Positions 51,597-60,983 are shown, counted from the stretch's first letter. The stretch is 64,000 bases of DNA from Ferrimonas balearica (GCF_019802055.1 NZ_JAHVHW010000005.1:62001-126000); one strand, 5' to 3'. Program-made: numbers and translations. Notes: a model not told the origin generated them from the letters alone.

Positions 51597-52442
51597 GACA
51601 AAGATTGAGAGCAGATGCCTCATAACAAGGCGCATGTCCCCGTTATTCTCGGCATGGATCGCCTTCAATGAGCGATAGAGTTGGCCCCATCTTAAGCGAT
51701 AGAAATTCTTCCTGATAAAGCGCTTCTCTTTGGTGACAACTTCATCAATGTCATCGTAGACAGGGTGATGCAGTAGCCCCTTCTCAACGTGTTTTCTCAG
51801 CTTTCGTATCAGGTTAAATTTGCCAAGTCGGGTCAGGTTTAATGACGCGCATGAGAACCCATGGTTAGCCAGTCTGCCACAGACAAAAGATTCGTCGTTG
51901 GGGTAAAAGCGGGATCCATCGTAGCGTTGAGCCAAAGCGACTCTTTCTGACTGCAGATACGCGACCGCCCTGTTAGAGAGGCGGACGAGAGGAAAAAAGC
52001 CGCCATAAGAGGTTTCATCGTAGTAGCGGTGGTAGTGCCTGGCCCAGGTGGCGGAGGGCTCCAGTTCCCTGAACCGGTGGATCAACAGATCCTCGGTGCG
52101 ACTCCGGGATTCAGCGGTCAGTTTCTTCAGTGCTTCTGAGTCGGCGTAGACGTCGCTTTCGATCAGCCAGTAATAATCAAAATCACTGCGGCGCTCATAG
52201 ACGCCGTAAAAGCAGTGGTCGCCACAACGCCAGCCCAGCCTATTAATACCGACATCAAGTCGATGAGTTTTGACGTAGTCGGGGAGACAGCAGATGTTGG
52301 CTTCACCCTCGATCTCCGTCGAATCGACAGCGATGAAGGCGGCACCTTCTCCAAAAGCACTTTGGAGCAGGGAGAAAAGCGCCCTTTCTTGCTGGCCGAA
52401 CTGAGCACAGCGCAAGATGACGCATTCACTTGCATTTGTCAT
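51594..52442 (-). CDS. Putative GT-A-like glycosyltransferase
   Basis: 282 residues from the ATG at 52442; a GTG six bases further out is possible. CVILRCAQFGQQERALFSLLQSAFG opens a nucleotide-binding-like domain, and DYYWLIESDVYAD is a typical acidic metal-site strand of GT-A enzymes. FYPNDESFVCGRLANHGF resembles the acceptor region. The C-terminus is basic. Named family not recognised. It is the last of a minus-strand group with the cytidylyltransferase and LicD-like genes (22-base gap). Confidence 0.6.
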   Translation of the reverse strand: MTNASECVILRCAQFGQQERALFSLLQSAFGEGAAFIAVDSTEIEGEANICCLPDYVKTHRLDVGINRLGWRCGDHCFYGVYERRSDFDYYWLIESDVYADSEALKKLTAESRSRTEDLLIHRFRELEPSATWARHYHRYYDETSYGGFFPLVRLSNRAVAYLQSERVALAQRYDGSRFYPNDESFVCGRLANHGFSCASLNLTRLGKFNLIRKLRKHVEKGLLHHPVYDDIDEVVTKEKRFIRKNFYRLRWGQLYRSLKAIHAENNGDMRLVMRHLLSIFV

Positions 52443-52463
52443 ATCCACACCGGCATAAAAAGG

Positions 52464-52859
52464 TCAGATGGACTTTACGATCTCGATAATCTCTGTGGTT
52501 GATATGGAGGGGGTTCGTGGAAAGTAGACGACTTCACAGATGTCATTGAACTCGTCAAATTTGCCTTCCCAGTCGTCACCCATCGCAAGCACATCAGCAC
52601 GATAGTAGTTGATGTAGTCACGTTTTTTTTCCAGAGACTCTTCGAAGAACACCTCATCAACAAAACTCAGTGACTGAATAATTTTGAGTCGGTCATACTG
52701 GTTGTAAACCGGTGCGCGATTCTTTTTCGACATATTGAGCGCGTCACTGGAAACACCAACGATCAAGGTATCTCCCAATGAAGCGCAGCGCTCCAGAATG
52801 TTGACATGTCCAACGTGGAACACGTCAAACGTACCGAATGTGATGACTCTCTTTTGCAT
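52464..52859 (-). CDS. tagD: Glycerol-3-phosphate cytidylyltransferase (TagD-like)
   Basis: 131 residues, the usual TagD length. GTFDVFHVGHVNILERC (9-25) carries the catalytic HxGH, and RTPSISTTEIIEIV (114-127) matches the RTxGISTT CTP-binding motif. It makes CDP-glycerol from glycerol-3-phosphate and CTP, a precursor for wall teichoic acids in Gram-positives and for phosphoglycerol-bearing glycans in some Gram-negatives. Two bases separate it from the LicD-like gene. More AT-rich than the neighbourhood. Confidence 0.88.
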   Translation of the reverse strand: MQKRVITFGTFDVFHVGHVNILERCASLGDTLIVGVSSDALNMSKKNRAPVYNQYDRLKIIQSLSFVDEVFFEESLEKKRDYINYYRADVLAMGDDWEGKFDEFNDICEVVYFPRTPSISTTEIIEIVKSI

Positions 52860-52861
52860 AA

Positions 52862-53539
52862 TTACACCAGCAATCCTTTATCAATGAGCATGGCTTTAAG
52901 CTTCTCGGATGATCCCGCATAACACTGAGCGTCTTTTTGAGTGAAAGTGTAGTTATTGAAATCAATGAAGTTACGGGTTTTTTTGATATTCCAATCGTTT
53001 CCGTAGTGCTGCTCAAAGATGGAAACCGGGTCAGTCGGCATCATTAAGCCGAGCGATTCATCGTGATGGAGCTCAATTTCGGGGTAACTGACTGAAAAGT
53101 AGCTATCAAAGTTTCTTAGCTTGATAGAGCCTTTTTTGCTTTTTACTTTGTTGCCGGTACGGAAATTCGGGCAAAGGTGAACGCTTCGCCCCGCCTCGTT
53201 TGAGAGGTAAAAGAAGTCGATCCCTACTTTCTTATAGGTAAAGCTCAACTCGATGAGTTCGTCATTGACTACGGATGCCCCTTTCAATGAGGCTCCGAGC
53301 GACTCCACCTTCTCGATGAACTTAAGAGACATCAATGAGCGGTCAAAAAAGGCAAAGTCGTAATCGTCTGCGAACAGGAAAGCCTTGTCCCGATGAAGAG
53401 AGAGTAGCGTCCCAAACATGGGGAAAACCGGTTCCTTCAGTGCCCTGACGAGTTCCAGAACCTCTTCAGAGAGATGGGAGTAATCTTTCTTGTTGCTTTC
53501 GATTATTCCCAATTTTGACAGCAGGGTTTTCAGTCCCAT
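52862..53539 (-). CDS. LicD/fukutin-like phosphotransferase
   Basis: 225 residues. MFGTLLSLHRDKAFLFADDYDFAFF (42-65) resembles the LicD core (GTLLGxxRxxxxIPxDDDxD), with the acidic DDYD cluster at 58-61 expected to bind metal. VGIDFFYL follows as the third acidic strand. LicD proteins move phospho-alcohols from a CDP carrier to a sugar. Next to a CDP-glycerol synthase, this suggests phosphoglycerol transfer. The family match is by motif only and is distant. Base composition is clearly AT-rich, suggesting acquisition. Confidence 0.6.
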   Translation of the reverse strand: MGLKTLLSKLGIIESNKKDYSHLSEEVLELVRALKEPVFPMFGTLLSLHRDKAFLFADDYDFAFFDRSLMSLKFIEKVESLGASLKGASVVNDELIELSFTYKKVGIDFFYLSNEAGRSVHLCPNFRTGNKVKSKKGSIKLRNFDSYFSVSYPEIELHHDESLGLMMPTDPVSIFEQHYGNDWNIKKTRNFIDFNNYTFTQKDAQCYAGSSEKLKAMLIDKGLLV

Positions 53540-53595
53540 TTTTAATCTCCGAAATCGTCAGCTCTTTCTCAAGTCCGGTGCGAAAACCCATCGGG

Positions 53596-53811
53596 CTAAA
53601 CGCATACTTCATTGTATATGTTGGAAAAAAGTAGTCTCGCTGTGACGATATAATCCCTCAGGTCATCGTCGTCACCGAAGGGGCGAGAGTCTAGCATATG
53701 CACTATGCCTTCTCGAATTGTGGCGGAATTCCCGACCCAGAAAGGGCGGGTTTTATGGCCAAGATCGCAAATTTCTTCCATGGCTGCTGCCAAGGCATTT
53801 GTATCCGGCCA
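53596..53811 (-). pseudogene. C-terminal remnant of a GT4-type glycosyltransferase
   Basis: About 70 codons on the minus strand end 56 bases before the LicD-like gene. The reading PDTNALAAAMEEICDLGHKT, then RPFWVGNSATIREGIVHMLDSRP, resembles the last helices of GT4 enzymes (DxxALAxAMxxL). No proper start codon or ribosome-binding site is present; upstream of about 53811 the frame becomes compositionally unlike protein and stops near 53880. It therefore looks like the 3' end of a gene lost by recombination. A chance open frame is possible. Confidence 0.4.
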
Positions 53812-54046
53812 ACAGCCTTCCCTACCCCCGCCGGATGGCGGGCTCGGGTGAGTCCAATCCAGATTGCGGTGACAGCGACATCACTTGTCGGCAGTGCATG
53901 CGCCCCTCCCGACTGCAGCGAGTTTTTTGATTAAGCGACTGGATTGGGCCTGGTCATTAACTGTGAAACGGTATCGGTGTTCAGGGTATAATCCACGCCT
54001 TTGATGACGAGTACCGCTTCTGAGGGCGGTGAACTGAGTGGTTCAT
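53812..54046. other. Non-coding stretch at a probable recombination boundary
   Basis: No gene is supported here. It holds a small inverted repeat CCCGCC/GGCGGG (53827-53832, 53837-53842) and a good -10 TATAAT at 53987-53992 (no clear -35) that could start the gene at 54047. GC content rises again across it relative to 52460-53700. Confidence 0.4.
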
Positions 54047-54958
54047 ATGACAGCGCGACAGGTATCAGACTTCACTCTCTGGGAAACCATGCAGGAAGCC
54101 GGGTTGCGTCTGGCCGCTTCTGGCTGGATTCCGGGGCGTTGGTTTAATTCCGCTTTGCCCAAACAAAGTGAACTGACGTCGGCCGAGGGGCCGATCACTC
54201 TGGAGATTGTCAGCCACTGCTGGAAGTACTCCGAATTTCAGCTGTATCAGCTGAGTTCTTTGGTAAACCATGCGCCCAAAGCGATGAAGGTGGTGCATAC
54301 CGTGTTTTACTCCGAAGAGGATGAAGATACGGTACGTCTGCTCGATTTCTTCCGTCCGATGGAGGTGGAGAACGTCACCTGGAATTTCCAGGCCATGCCC
54401 AAAGAGGAACTGTTCCGCCGTGCCATTGGGCGCAACCGGGCAGCTAAGGCGACTCAGGCAGATTGGATCTGGTTTACCGACTGTGACGTGGTGTTCCATG
54501 AAGGGGCGTTGGATACCCTGGCCACTCAACTGGAGGGGCGTCAGGAGTATCTGGTGTATCCGGAGCAGATGCTGGCGACCGATCTGCTGCCCAAGGATGA
54601 CCCGCTGATTCTGGAGGCAAAGCGTCATCCTCGCCTGATGGAACTCGACCTGACGCGCTTCTCCGTGCGTAAGTTCAGCCGTGCCACCGGGCCGATTCAG
54701 ATTGCTCATGGTGATGTGGCCCGGGCGTGTGGCTATTGTCAGGACCTGAAGCTGTATCAGAAGCCGATGCCGCGTTGGAGCAAGTGCTATGAAGATCGCG
54801 CTTTCCGCTGGTTGCTGGGCACCCAGGGCACGCCGATTTCCGTGCCCAACGTGCTCTTTATCCGTCACGCGGAAAAGGGGCGTTATCAGCAGGGCAGCCA
54901 GATTTCGCTGCTGCGTAAGACCATCCGACGCATCAAATCGGCGCTGATCGGACGCTGA
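54047..54958 (+). CDS. GT-A glycosyltransferase of the LPS locus
   Basis: 303 residues from the ATG at 54047; a GTG at 54038 is also possible. After ~50 residues comes ITLEIVSHCWKYSEFQLYQLSSL, a GT2-like start. WIWFTDCDVVFHEGALDTLA contains the DxD metal site, and KCYEDRAFRWLLGTQG may be the acceptor/catalytic base region. It is GC-rich like the core genome. Donor unknown. A terminator follows at 54963. Confidence 0.75.
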   Translation: MTARQVSDFTLWETMQEAGLRLAASGWIPGRWFNSALPKQSELTSAEGPITLEIVSHCWKYSEFQLYQLSSLVNHAPKAMKVVHTVFYSEEDEDTVRLLDFFRPMEVENVTWNFQAMPKEELFRRAIGRNRAAKATQADWIWFTDCDVVFHEGALDTLATQLEGRQEYLVYPEQMLATDLLPKDDPLILEAKRHPRLMELDLTRFSVRKFSRATGPIQIAHGDVARACGYCQDLKLYQKPMPRWSKCYEDRAFRWLLGTQGTPISVPNVLFIRHAEKGRYQQGSQISLLRKTIRRIKSALIGR

Positions 54959-54962
54959 CAAC

Positions 54963-54988
54963 AAGCCGCCCTCCAGGGCGGCTTTTTT
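54963..54988 (+). terminator. Terminator after the GT-A gene
   Basis: AAGCCGCCCT/AGGGCGGCTT (54963-54972, 54975-54984) with a very short loop and a T6 run. Confidence 0.88.
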
Positions 54989-55069
54989 GTGGTGCGTTCA
55001 CCTGCGCGCTTTCCCCACAGAAAGTACCGTGTATACAATTCCCACACTCTGTCGAACTGGCCCTGACCT

Positions 55070-56086
55070 ATGCACCGCTACCTTTTCTATATCGAGCAGC
55101 CTTATTCCTTCTCCATTCTGCGCCCGCTGCAGGCGGAGATCCGCGCTCAGGGAGGAGAGGTTCGCTGGTTTTTGAAGGGGGATAAAGTGCAGCCGGCGTC
55201 GTTGGCGCAGGATGAGGTGGCGCTGAACCGTGTTGCCGAGGTGCAGGCTTACGATCCTCGGGCGGTGTTCGTGCCGGGCAATGTGGTGCCGGACTTTTTC
55301 CCCGGGGTGAAGGTACAGGTATTCCATGGGCTTGAGTGGAAGAAAAAGGGGCACTTCCGTATCCGGGGGTTTTTCGATCTCTACTGCACCCATGGGCCCA
55401 TCACCACAGAGCGGTTTCGTACTCTGTCACAACAGCATGGTGGCTATTTTGAGGTGATTGAGACCGGCTGGCCCAAGATGGATCCCTACCTGGGAGGGGC
55501 TGTCCATCCGCTCTCATCACCCCCCACCGTGGTGTACGCGCCAACCTTCTCACCGGCACTGACCTCGGTTCCGGATCTGTTTGAGCCGATCAAGGTCCTC
55601 AGCGAGCAGGGAGCCTTCCGCTTTGTGGTGAAGTTCCACCCCAAGATGGATCCGGAGTGGGTGGCCCGTTATCGCGCCATTCAGGGGCCCAACCTGGTGG
55701 TAAGCGAAGAGGGAGATCTGCTTAAAGTGTTCGGGGAGGGGGATCTGGTGCTGTCCGACACCTCCAGTGCAGTAACGGAAGCCCTGATGATGGGCAAGGT
55801 GGTGGTGACCTATCGCAACAGCCAGCCGCAACCCTGTCTGCTGGACTTTGACGAGGCGGATAAGCTCGTCAGCCAGTTGGCCCAGGGGTTGGCGCCCGAG
55901 CCCAAACTGCTGGCCGCGATTGAGAGCTACCTGGACCAGGTGCATCCCACTCTGGACGGTCGGGCCAGTCAACGGGTGCTGGAGGCGGTTGAACAGGTGG
56001 TGGCGCAAGGAGTCCGGCCCAAGCCCTGGAATATTCTCAGGAAGTTGAAAATCCGTCGGGCGCTGAGCTATTACCGCGTGTTCTGA
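55070..56086 (+). CDS. CDP-glycerol glycerophosphotransferase family (TagB/TagF-like)
   Basis: 338 residues. VFHGLEWKKKG (85-94), VVYAPTFSPAL (154-164), VVKFHPKMD (186-194) and DLVLSDTSSAVTEALMMGK (225-243) line up with the TagB/TagF signature (HGxxxK, YAPTW, KxHP, DxSSxxxExL). Such enzymes transfer phosphoglycerol from CDP-glycerol, whose synthase is 2.2 kb away. No membrane span, so cytoplasmic and probably acting on lipid-linked core or on lipid A core sugar. Other nucleotide donors are possible. Confidence 0.78.
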   Translation: MHRYLFYIEQPYSFSILRPLQAEIRAQGGEVRWFLKGDKVQPASLAQDEVALNRVAEVQAYDPRAVFVPGNVVPDFFPGVKVQVFHGLEWKKKGHFRIRGFFDLYCTHGPITTERFRTLSQQHGGYFEVIETGWPKMDPYLGGAVHPLSSPPTVVYAPTFSPALTSVPDLFEPIKVLSEQGAFRFVVKFHPKMDPEWVARYRAIQGPNLVVSEEGDLLKVFGEGDLVLSDTSSAVTEALMMGKVVVTYRNSQPQPCLLDFDEADKLVSQLAQGLAPEPKLLAAIESYLDQVHPTLDGRASQRVLEAVEQVVAQGVRPKPWNILRKLKIRRALSYYRVF

Positions 56087-56141
56087 AGATGGACTGTTTT
56101 TGAGCGTCAGAAACGGATTCTCGGAAAAATGGTAATGACCG

Positions 56142-56174
56142 AAACACCCCTCTGATCTCCGGTGCTGGGTGTTT
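56142..56174. terminator. Weak hairpin between convergent genes
   Basis: AAACACCC/GGGTGTTT (56142-56149, 56167-56174) with a 17-base loop. No long T-run; may end transcription from the TagB/F-like gene or the convergent GT4. Confidence 0.35.
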
Positions 56175-56221
56175 GCCGTGCATCGGCAGCATTGGATAGC
56201 CCGCCATCTCCATCCCTCCCC

Positions 56222-57331
56222 TTAATCCAACTCCGAGGCCAGCTCCCGATAGACCGCCAGGGTAGCCTCCACCCCCTGTTCCACATTGAAGTGCTCGATC
56301 ACCCGTTGCCGGGCCGCTGCCCCAAAACGAGCGGTCAGGGCGGGGTTGAGGTAGAGCTGGTAGATGGCGTCCGCCAACGCCCGGGCATCGCCGGGTGGCA
56401 CAATCAGTCCGGTCTCCTCATCTGCCACCAACTCTGCATTGCCGCCGGTATCGGACATCACCGCCGGGGTGCCGTATGAGTTGGCCTCCAGAATTGCGCG
56501 ACACAGCCCCTCCCGCTTGATGGTTGGCAACACCGCCAAATCACAGGCAGCCGCGACTTCCGGGGCATCATTGCGCCAGCCCAAAGGGTGGATCTGAGCG
56601 GGGCACCCGCTTTCGGCAATCATCTTTTGGATCTTGGGGTTGTTGGGGTCGGCCCCCACCAGCAGCAGGTGGATGGCGTGGCCTTCCGGCCAGTGGTGGG
56701 TGGCGTCCATCAGCACCTGAAGCCCTTTTCTCGGCCGCAGATTGGCCACCAGCGTGACTTTGAATGCGTTATCCGGCAGTCCGAGCGCACTCAGATCTGC
56801 AGGGGGATGTTGGTACCAGCTTTGATCGTGTCCTTTGTAGACAGTGGTTAATCGCCGCTCCGGTCGGGAGACGTGCTTCGCCAGATCCTGTTCTACCGCT
56901 TTGGCGACGCAGATAATCTTGTCGATGCGGGGGTGCAGCATGGAGAGGTAACTGGAGGGATCGAATCGTCGGATATTGCCGGTTTGGCCCCGGTAGGCGA
57001 TCACTTTCACCGGCAGACCGATGGCGGCAGTGGCCCCATTACTGACCGGCGTATTTGAGAACAGGTGCAGGATCTGGATGTCGCGCTCCCGAATCACCCG
57101 ACGGATATGGCGAATGGCGCCGAGGGAGAGTTTTCGTTCCAACGGTTGCGGGATCACTTCGATACCGCGCTCCTGGTAAAATCCCTCCAGAATGCTGCCC
57201 GGATTGCACATCACCGTGACCTCAACCTCGCCACTCTTATGAAGAGCCGCCACCTGGGCCGCTTCAGGCCGGATGGGATTGATGTTGGTACGGTACTCCC
57301 GCTCGATGATCAGGGCGCGGATCGGGTTCAT
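56222..57331 (-). CDS. Glycosyltransferase family 4
   Basis: 369 residues from MNPIRALIIEREYRTNINPI; a GTG 21 bases upstream is an alternative. GT-B fold: KVTLVANLRPRKGLQVLMDA (donor-domain start), IHPLGWRNDAPEVAAACDLAVLPTIKREGLCRAILEANSYGTPAVMSDTGG (E-x7-E), and LIVPPGDARALADAI. It should transfer a hexose in LPS core or O-chain assembly. Separated from the epimerase gene upstream by a strong terminator, so likely separately transcribed. Confidence 0.87.
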   Translation of the reverse strand: MNPIRALIIEREYRTNINPIRPEAAQVAALHKSGEVEVTVMCNPGSILEGFYQERGIEVIPQPLERKLSLGAIRHIRRVIRERDIQILHLFSNTPVSNGATAAIGLPVKVIAYRGQTGNIRRFDPSSYLSMLHPRIDKIICVAKAVEQDLAKHVSRPERRLTTVYKGHDQSWYQHPPADLSALGLPDNAFKVTLVANLRPRKGLQVLMDATHHWPEGHAIHLLLVGADPNNPKIQKMIAESGCPAQIHPLGWRNDAPEVAAACDLAVLPTIKREGLCRAILEANSYGTPAVMSDTGGNAELVADEETGLIVPPGDARALADAIYQLYLNPALTARFGAAARQRVIEHFNVEQGVEATLAVYRELASELD

Positions 57332-57393
57332 GGTTTGTCTTATGCTGAACACGGATACCTAAATCTACCCTTGGTATGCTGTTCGCAACCAGA

Positions 57394-57430
57394 ACAAAAA
57401 CGGGGATCGCTCAGCGATCCCCGTTTTTTT
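57394..57430 (-). terminator. Terminator after the epimerase gene
   Basis: AACGGGGATCGC/GCGATCCCCGTT core (57399-57410, 57414-57425) with a 3-base loop and A/T tracts on both sides. Confidence 0.92.
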
Positions 57431-57444
57431 GCCCCTTTTCTGAT

Positions 57445-58446
57445 TTAGATCCGGTAGAAGCTCCGGTACCAGTCAGCAAAACGCTGAAGGCCTTCGGCCA
57501 GCGAGGTGTCCGGGCTGAAGCCGACGGCCTGACGCAAGTTGTCGGTATCGGCATAAGTGGTGTAAACGTCGCCCGGCTGCATCGGCATCAGGTTCAGCTC
57601 CGCTTTTACGCCCAGGGCCTGCTCAAGCGTCTGAATAAAGGTCAACAACTCCACCGGCTGGTGGTTACCGATGTTGTAGAGCGCGTAGGGGGCAGTGGAA
57701 CGGTCCGGGCGGTCAGTGGTGCGCTCCGCATCGGCGGTGGGGATGTTCTCCATCACTCGCAGCACCCCTTCGACGATGTCGTCGATGTAGGTGAAATCCC
57801 GGCTCAGTTTGCCGTAGTTGTACACGTCGATGGGCTCACCGGCGAGGATCTTCTTGGTGAACTTGAAGGCGGCCATATCAGGGCGTCCCCAGGGGCCATA
57901 GACGGTAAAGAAGCGCAGACCGGTGGTGGGAATGCCGTACAGATGGCTGTAGGTATGGGCCATCAGTTCGTTGGATTTCTTGGTGGCGGCGTAGAGGCTG
58001 ACCGGATGATCCACCGCATCCGCTTCCGCGAAAGGCACTTTCTTGTTCATGCCATAGACGGAGGAGGAGCTGGCGTAGATCAGGTGCGGCACCTTGGTCT
58101 GTCGGCACCCTTCAAGAATCGTCACCATGCCGGTGAGGTTGCTGTCCACGTACGCCATCGGGTTGTCCAGGGAGTAGCGCACGCCAGCCTGAGCGGCCAG
58201 GTGCACTACGCGATCAAACTGGTGGCGTTGGAACAGGGCGGCCATCCCCTCCCGGTCAGACAGGTCCAGGCGCACAAACTCGAAATGCTCGGACGACGTC
58301 AACTGGTCGAGACGGGCCTCCTTCAGGCTGACGTCGTAGTAATCATTCAGATTATCCAGGCCGACCACTTGGTGGCCCTGCTCAAGCAGGCGTTGGCTGA
58401 CATAGAAACCGATAAAGCCGGCGGCACCGGTGACCAAAATTTTCAT
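57445..58446 (-). CDS. UDP-glucuronate 4-epimerase-like NAD-dependent epimerase
   Basis: 333 residues, extended SDR. NAD motif VTGAAGFIGFYVSQRLLEQG at the start, LDNLNDYYDVSLKEARLDQL typical of UDP-GlcA epimerases (CapI/GAE type), the YSLDNPMAYVDSNLTG substrate region and catalytic YAATKKSNELMAH (YxxxK). It lies 2 bases after UDP-glucose dehydrogenase, which supplies UDP-glucuronate, so the pair would make UDP-galacturonate for the LPS core or surface glycan. Confidence 0.92.
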   Translation of the reverse strand: MKILVTGAAGFIGFYVSQRLLEQGHQVVGLDNLNDYYDVSLKEARLDQLTSSEHFEFVRLDLSDREGMAALFQRHQFDRVVHLAAQAGVRYSLDNPMAYVDSNLTGMVTILEGCRQTKVPHLIYASSSSVYGMNKKVPFAEADAVDHPVSLYAATKKSNELMAHTYSHLYGIPTTGLRFFTVYGPWGRPDMAAFKFTKKILAGEPIDVYNYGKLSRDFTYIDDIVEGVLRVMENIPTADAERTTDRPDRSTAPYALYNIGNHQPVELLTFIQTLEQALGVKAELNLMPMQPGDVYTTYADTDNLRQAVGFSPDTSLAEGLQRFADWYRSFYRI

Positions 58447-58448
58447 CG

Positions 58449-59789
58449 TTACTCCTGGATAATGCTAAGGCCGCGGCCAATACCGTAGTAGTGGATGCCG
58501 CGCTTGGCCAGACGCTCGGGATCATACAGGTTGCGACCGTCAAAAATCACGGGTTGGCTCAACTCCTGCTGAATAAAATCGAAGTCCGGAGCCCGAAATG
58601 CCTGCCATTCGGTGCAGATCACCAGGGCATCGGCCCCCTTCAGTGCCGCCTCCTTGGTGCCCATCAGCACCAGATCATTACGGTGGCCGAAGAGGCGCTG
58701 GGTCTCCTCCATTGCCTCCGGGTCATAAGCCTGAACCTTGGCACCGGCCTGCCATAAGGCCTGCAGCAGCACCCGGCTGGGGGCTTCGCGCATATCATCG
58801 GTATTGGGTTTGAACGCCAGGCCCCAGACGGCGATGGTTTTACCCAGTAGATCATCGCCAAAGTGGCGTCGGATATTGCGCATCAGCACGTGCTTCTGCG
58901 CCTCATTGACCTGTTCGACCGCTTTCAGGATCTTCGCGTCATGGCCAATGCCATCCGCGGTACGGATCAGCGCCTGCACATCTTTGGGAAAGCAGGAGCC
59001 GCCATAACCGCAGCCCGGATAGATAAAGTGGTAGCCGATGCGTGGATCAGACCCGATGCCACGGCGCACCGACTCAATGTCGGCCCCAAGCTTCTCAGCC
59101 AGATTGGCGATCTCGTTCATAAAGGAGATCTTGGTGGCCAGCATGCAGTTGGCGGCGTATTTGGTCAGTTCGGCACTGCGAACGTCCATCACTACGGTGC
59201 GATCCTGCTGGCGGTTGAAGGGCTCGTAGAGTTCGCGCATCACCTCAATCGCTTCCTCATCATCACTGCCGATGACGATACGATCCGGACGCATGCAGTC
59301 GTTGACGGCGGCGCCCTCCTTGAGGAACTCCGGATTGGACACCACCTGAAACGGCAGAGGTGCATCCCGCTGCGCCAGGACATCGGCGATGCGGGCTTTC
59401 ACTTTGTCTGCGGTTCCGACCGGCACGGTGGACTTGTCCACCACCACCCTGGGGGCGTCCATATGGCGGGCGATGGTTTCGGCGACCGCAAGCACGTACT
59501 GAAGATCGGCACTGCCATCCTCATCCGGCGGGGTGCCAACCGCGATGAACTGCACCCGGCCATGGCGAACGCCAAGGCCCGCATCGGTGGTGAACGTCAG
59601 TCGCCCAGAGTCGTGATTGTGTTTCACCATCGGCTCCAGTCCCGGCTCATAGATGGGGACCAGGCCCTGGTTCAGACGATCGATTTTATCCTGATCGACA
59701 TCAACACAGCAGACGTCATGACCCACTTCCGCCAATACGGTGGCCTGAACCAGGCCAACGTAGCCGACACCGAATACCGTGACTTTCAT
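58449..59789 (-). CDS. ugd: UDP-glucose 6-dehydrogenase
   Basis: 446 residues. It oxidises UDP-glucose to UDP-glucuronate with two NAD. N-terminal [25 protein letters not shown] (Rossmann), [17 protein letters not shown], the dimer helix region [25 protein letters not shown], and the catalytic cysteine in [16 protein letters not shown] are all visible. In an operon with the epimerase; a GT9 gene ends 66 bases upstream of its start on the same strand. Confidence 0.96.
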   Translation of the reverse strand: MKVTVFGVGYVGLVQATVLAEVGHDVCCVDVDQDKIDRLNQGLVPIYEPGLEPMVKHNHDSGRLTFTTDAGLGVRHGRVQFIAVGTPPDEDGSADLQYVLAVAETIARHMDAPRVVVDKSTVPVGTADKVKARIADVLAQRDAPLPFQVVSNPEFLKEGAAVNDCMRPDRIVIGSDDEEAIEVMRELYEPFNRQQDRTVVMDVRSAELTKYAANCMLATKISFMNEIANLAEKLGADIESVRRGIGSDPRIGYHFIYPGCGYGGSCFPKDVQALIRTADGIGHDAKILKAVEQVNEAQKHVLMRNIRRHFGDDLLGKTIAVWGLAFKPNTDDMREAPSRVLLQALWQAGAKVQAYDPEAMEETQRLFGHRNDLVLMGTKEAALKGADALVICTEWQAFRAPDFDFIQQELSQPVIFDGRNLYDPERLAKRGIHYYGIGRGLSIIQE

Positions 59790-59855
59790 GCAATGACCCC
59801 TCTACCAGGCAAGACCGTAAGTAACTTCAACCTGGTCAAAGTATATGCACGGATT

Positions 59856-60923
59856 TCAGTGGTTTTGTGACAGGGCGAGATTTAGTGCGTCCAGTACCGC
59901 GGAGGTCTCAATGCTGGCCATCAGGTCAGGGCCTTTGGCGCGGGTGCCCCAAGGCAGTTCGGACAGGGAGCGCCCCTTCTGTTGCTCGACGTGGTGCTGG
60001 TAACAGGACACCGTGTAGTGCTGTTGCCCATAGGGGCCGGTGCGTTGTGGATTGGAGTGCGCCATCAGGGCGACCACCGGAGTGCCCTGAGTGACCGCCA
60101 TGTGAGTGGGGCCGGTGTCTGGTGCCAGCACCGCTTTGGCTCGGGCAATCAGAGCCAGCAGTGATTTGAGGCTGGTTTGCCCAACCAGGTTTCGAAGTGG
60201 TGCCTGGGCATGCTGGACGATGGCGTTGGCTAACCGCTTTTCCCGCTGGGCGGGACCACCGCACAGCAACACCTGATAACCCCTCTCAGCCAGGTTGTCC
60301 GCCACTTCGGCGTAGCGCTCAGGAAGCCAGTTGCGCTCATCTTTGCTGGCGGAGGGACAGATCAGCACCGTGGGCGTATCGTCGGGGATCTGCGCCCGGG
60401 CGAACGCCGTGTCCTGCTCCGAAACCGGGATCTGCCACTGGGGTGTCGTGTCAGTGACGCCAAGAGATCGGGCAAACCCCATAAACCCGTCAAGTACATG
60501 AGGCTCCGCCTGGGGAGCGATACGACGGTTGGTGAACAGCCACTGCCCCTCTTTGGCCCGGGCCCTGTCAAAACCCACCTTGAGGGTGGCCCGAATGCCC
60601 AGAGTGGCCAGGGAGGCCCGCAATGCCACCTGCATATGCAACAGCAGATCGAAATGGCGGTCCTGAAGGCGTTGCCAGAGTTCGCGGTAGCCCTGGAACC
60701 CCTTACTCTTGTCAAAGGGAACCAGTTCCACACCGGGTAAACCTTTCAGCAAGGCCGCTTCAATCCTGCCCACAACCCAGGTGATCTCAGCCTGCGGGTG
60801 GCGACGCTGGATCGCCTGCACCGCCGCAACGGCATGACAAACATCGCCAATCGCAGAGAGGCGCAGAATACAGAGTTTTTTGGGGGCCAGTAGAAGGCTG
60901 TTGCTGTCGGACATTGCAGGCAT
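59856..60923 (-). CDS. Glycosyltransferase family 9 (heptosyltransferase-like)
   Basis: 355 residues from the ATG at 60923; another ATG at 60914 is equally possible. KLCILRLSAIGDVCHAVAAVQAIQRRHP is the classical GT9 start (xxRxSxxGDVxxxxP). The donor site shows LICPSASKDERNWLPERYAEVADNL and APDTGPTHMAVTQGTPVVALMAHSNPQRTGPYG. Transfers heptose or a related sugar to the inner core in the cytoplasm. Divergent from kdkA with a 60-base gap. WaaC- versus WaaF-type cannot be decided. Confidence 0.9.
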   Translation of the reverse strand: MPAMSDSNSLLLAPKKLCILRLSAIGDVCHAVAAVQAIQRRHPQAEITWVVGRIEAALLKGLPGVELVPFDKSKGFQGYRELWQRLQDRHFDLLLHMQVALRASLATLGIRATLKVGFDRARAKEGQWLFTNRRIAPQAEPHVLDGFMGFARSLGVTDTTPQWQIPVSEQDTAFARAQIPDDTPTVLICPSASKDERNWLPERYAEVADNLAERGYQVLLCGGPAQREKRLANAIVQHAQAPLRNLVGQTSLKSLLALIARAKAVLAPDTGPTHMAVTQGTPVVALMAHSNPQRTGPYGQQHYTVSCYQHHVEQQKGRSLSELPWGTRAKGPDLMASIETSAVLDALNLALSQNH

Positions 60924-60983
60924 AACATTTGCCGAGGTGGGCAAAGTGTAAATAAAATACCCGGCTCTACCAAGGAAAAGCCC

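Noticed and set aside
53698-53934. 78-codon plus-strand frame
   Set aside because: No ribosome-binding site, odd composition, and it overlaps the GT4-like fragment on the other strand.
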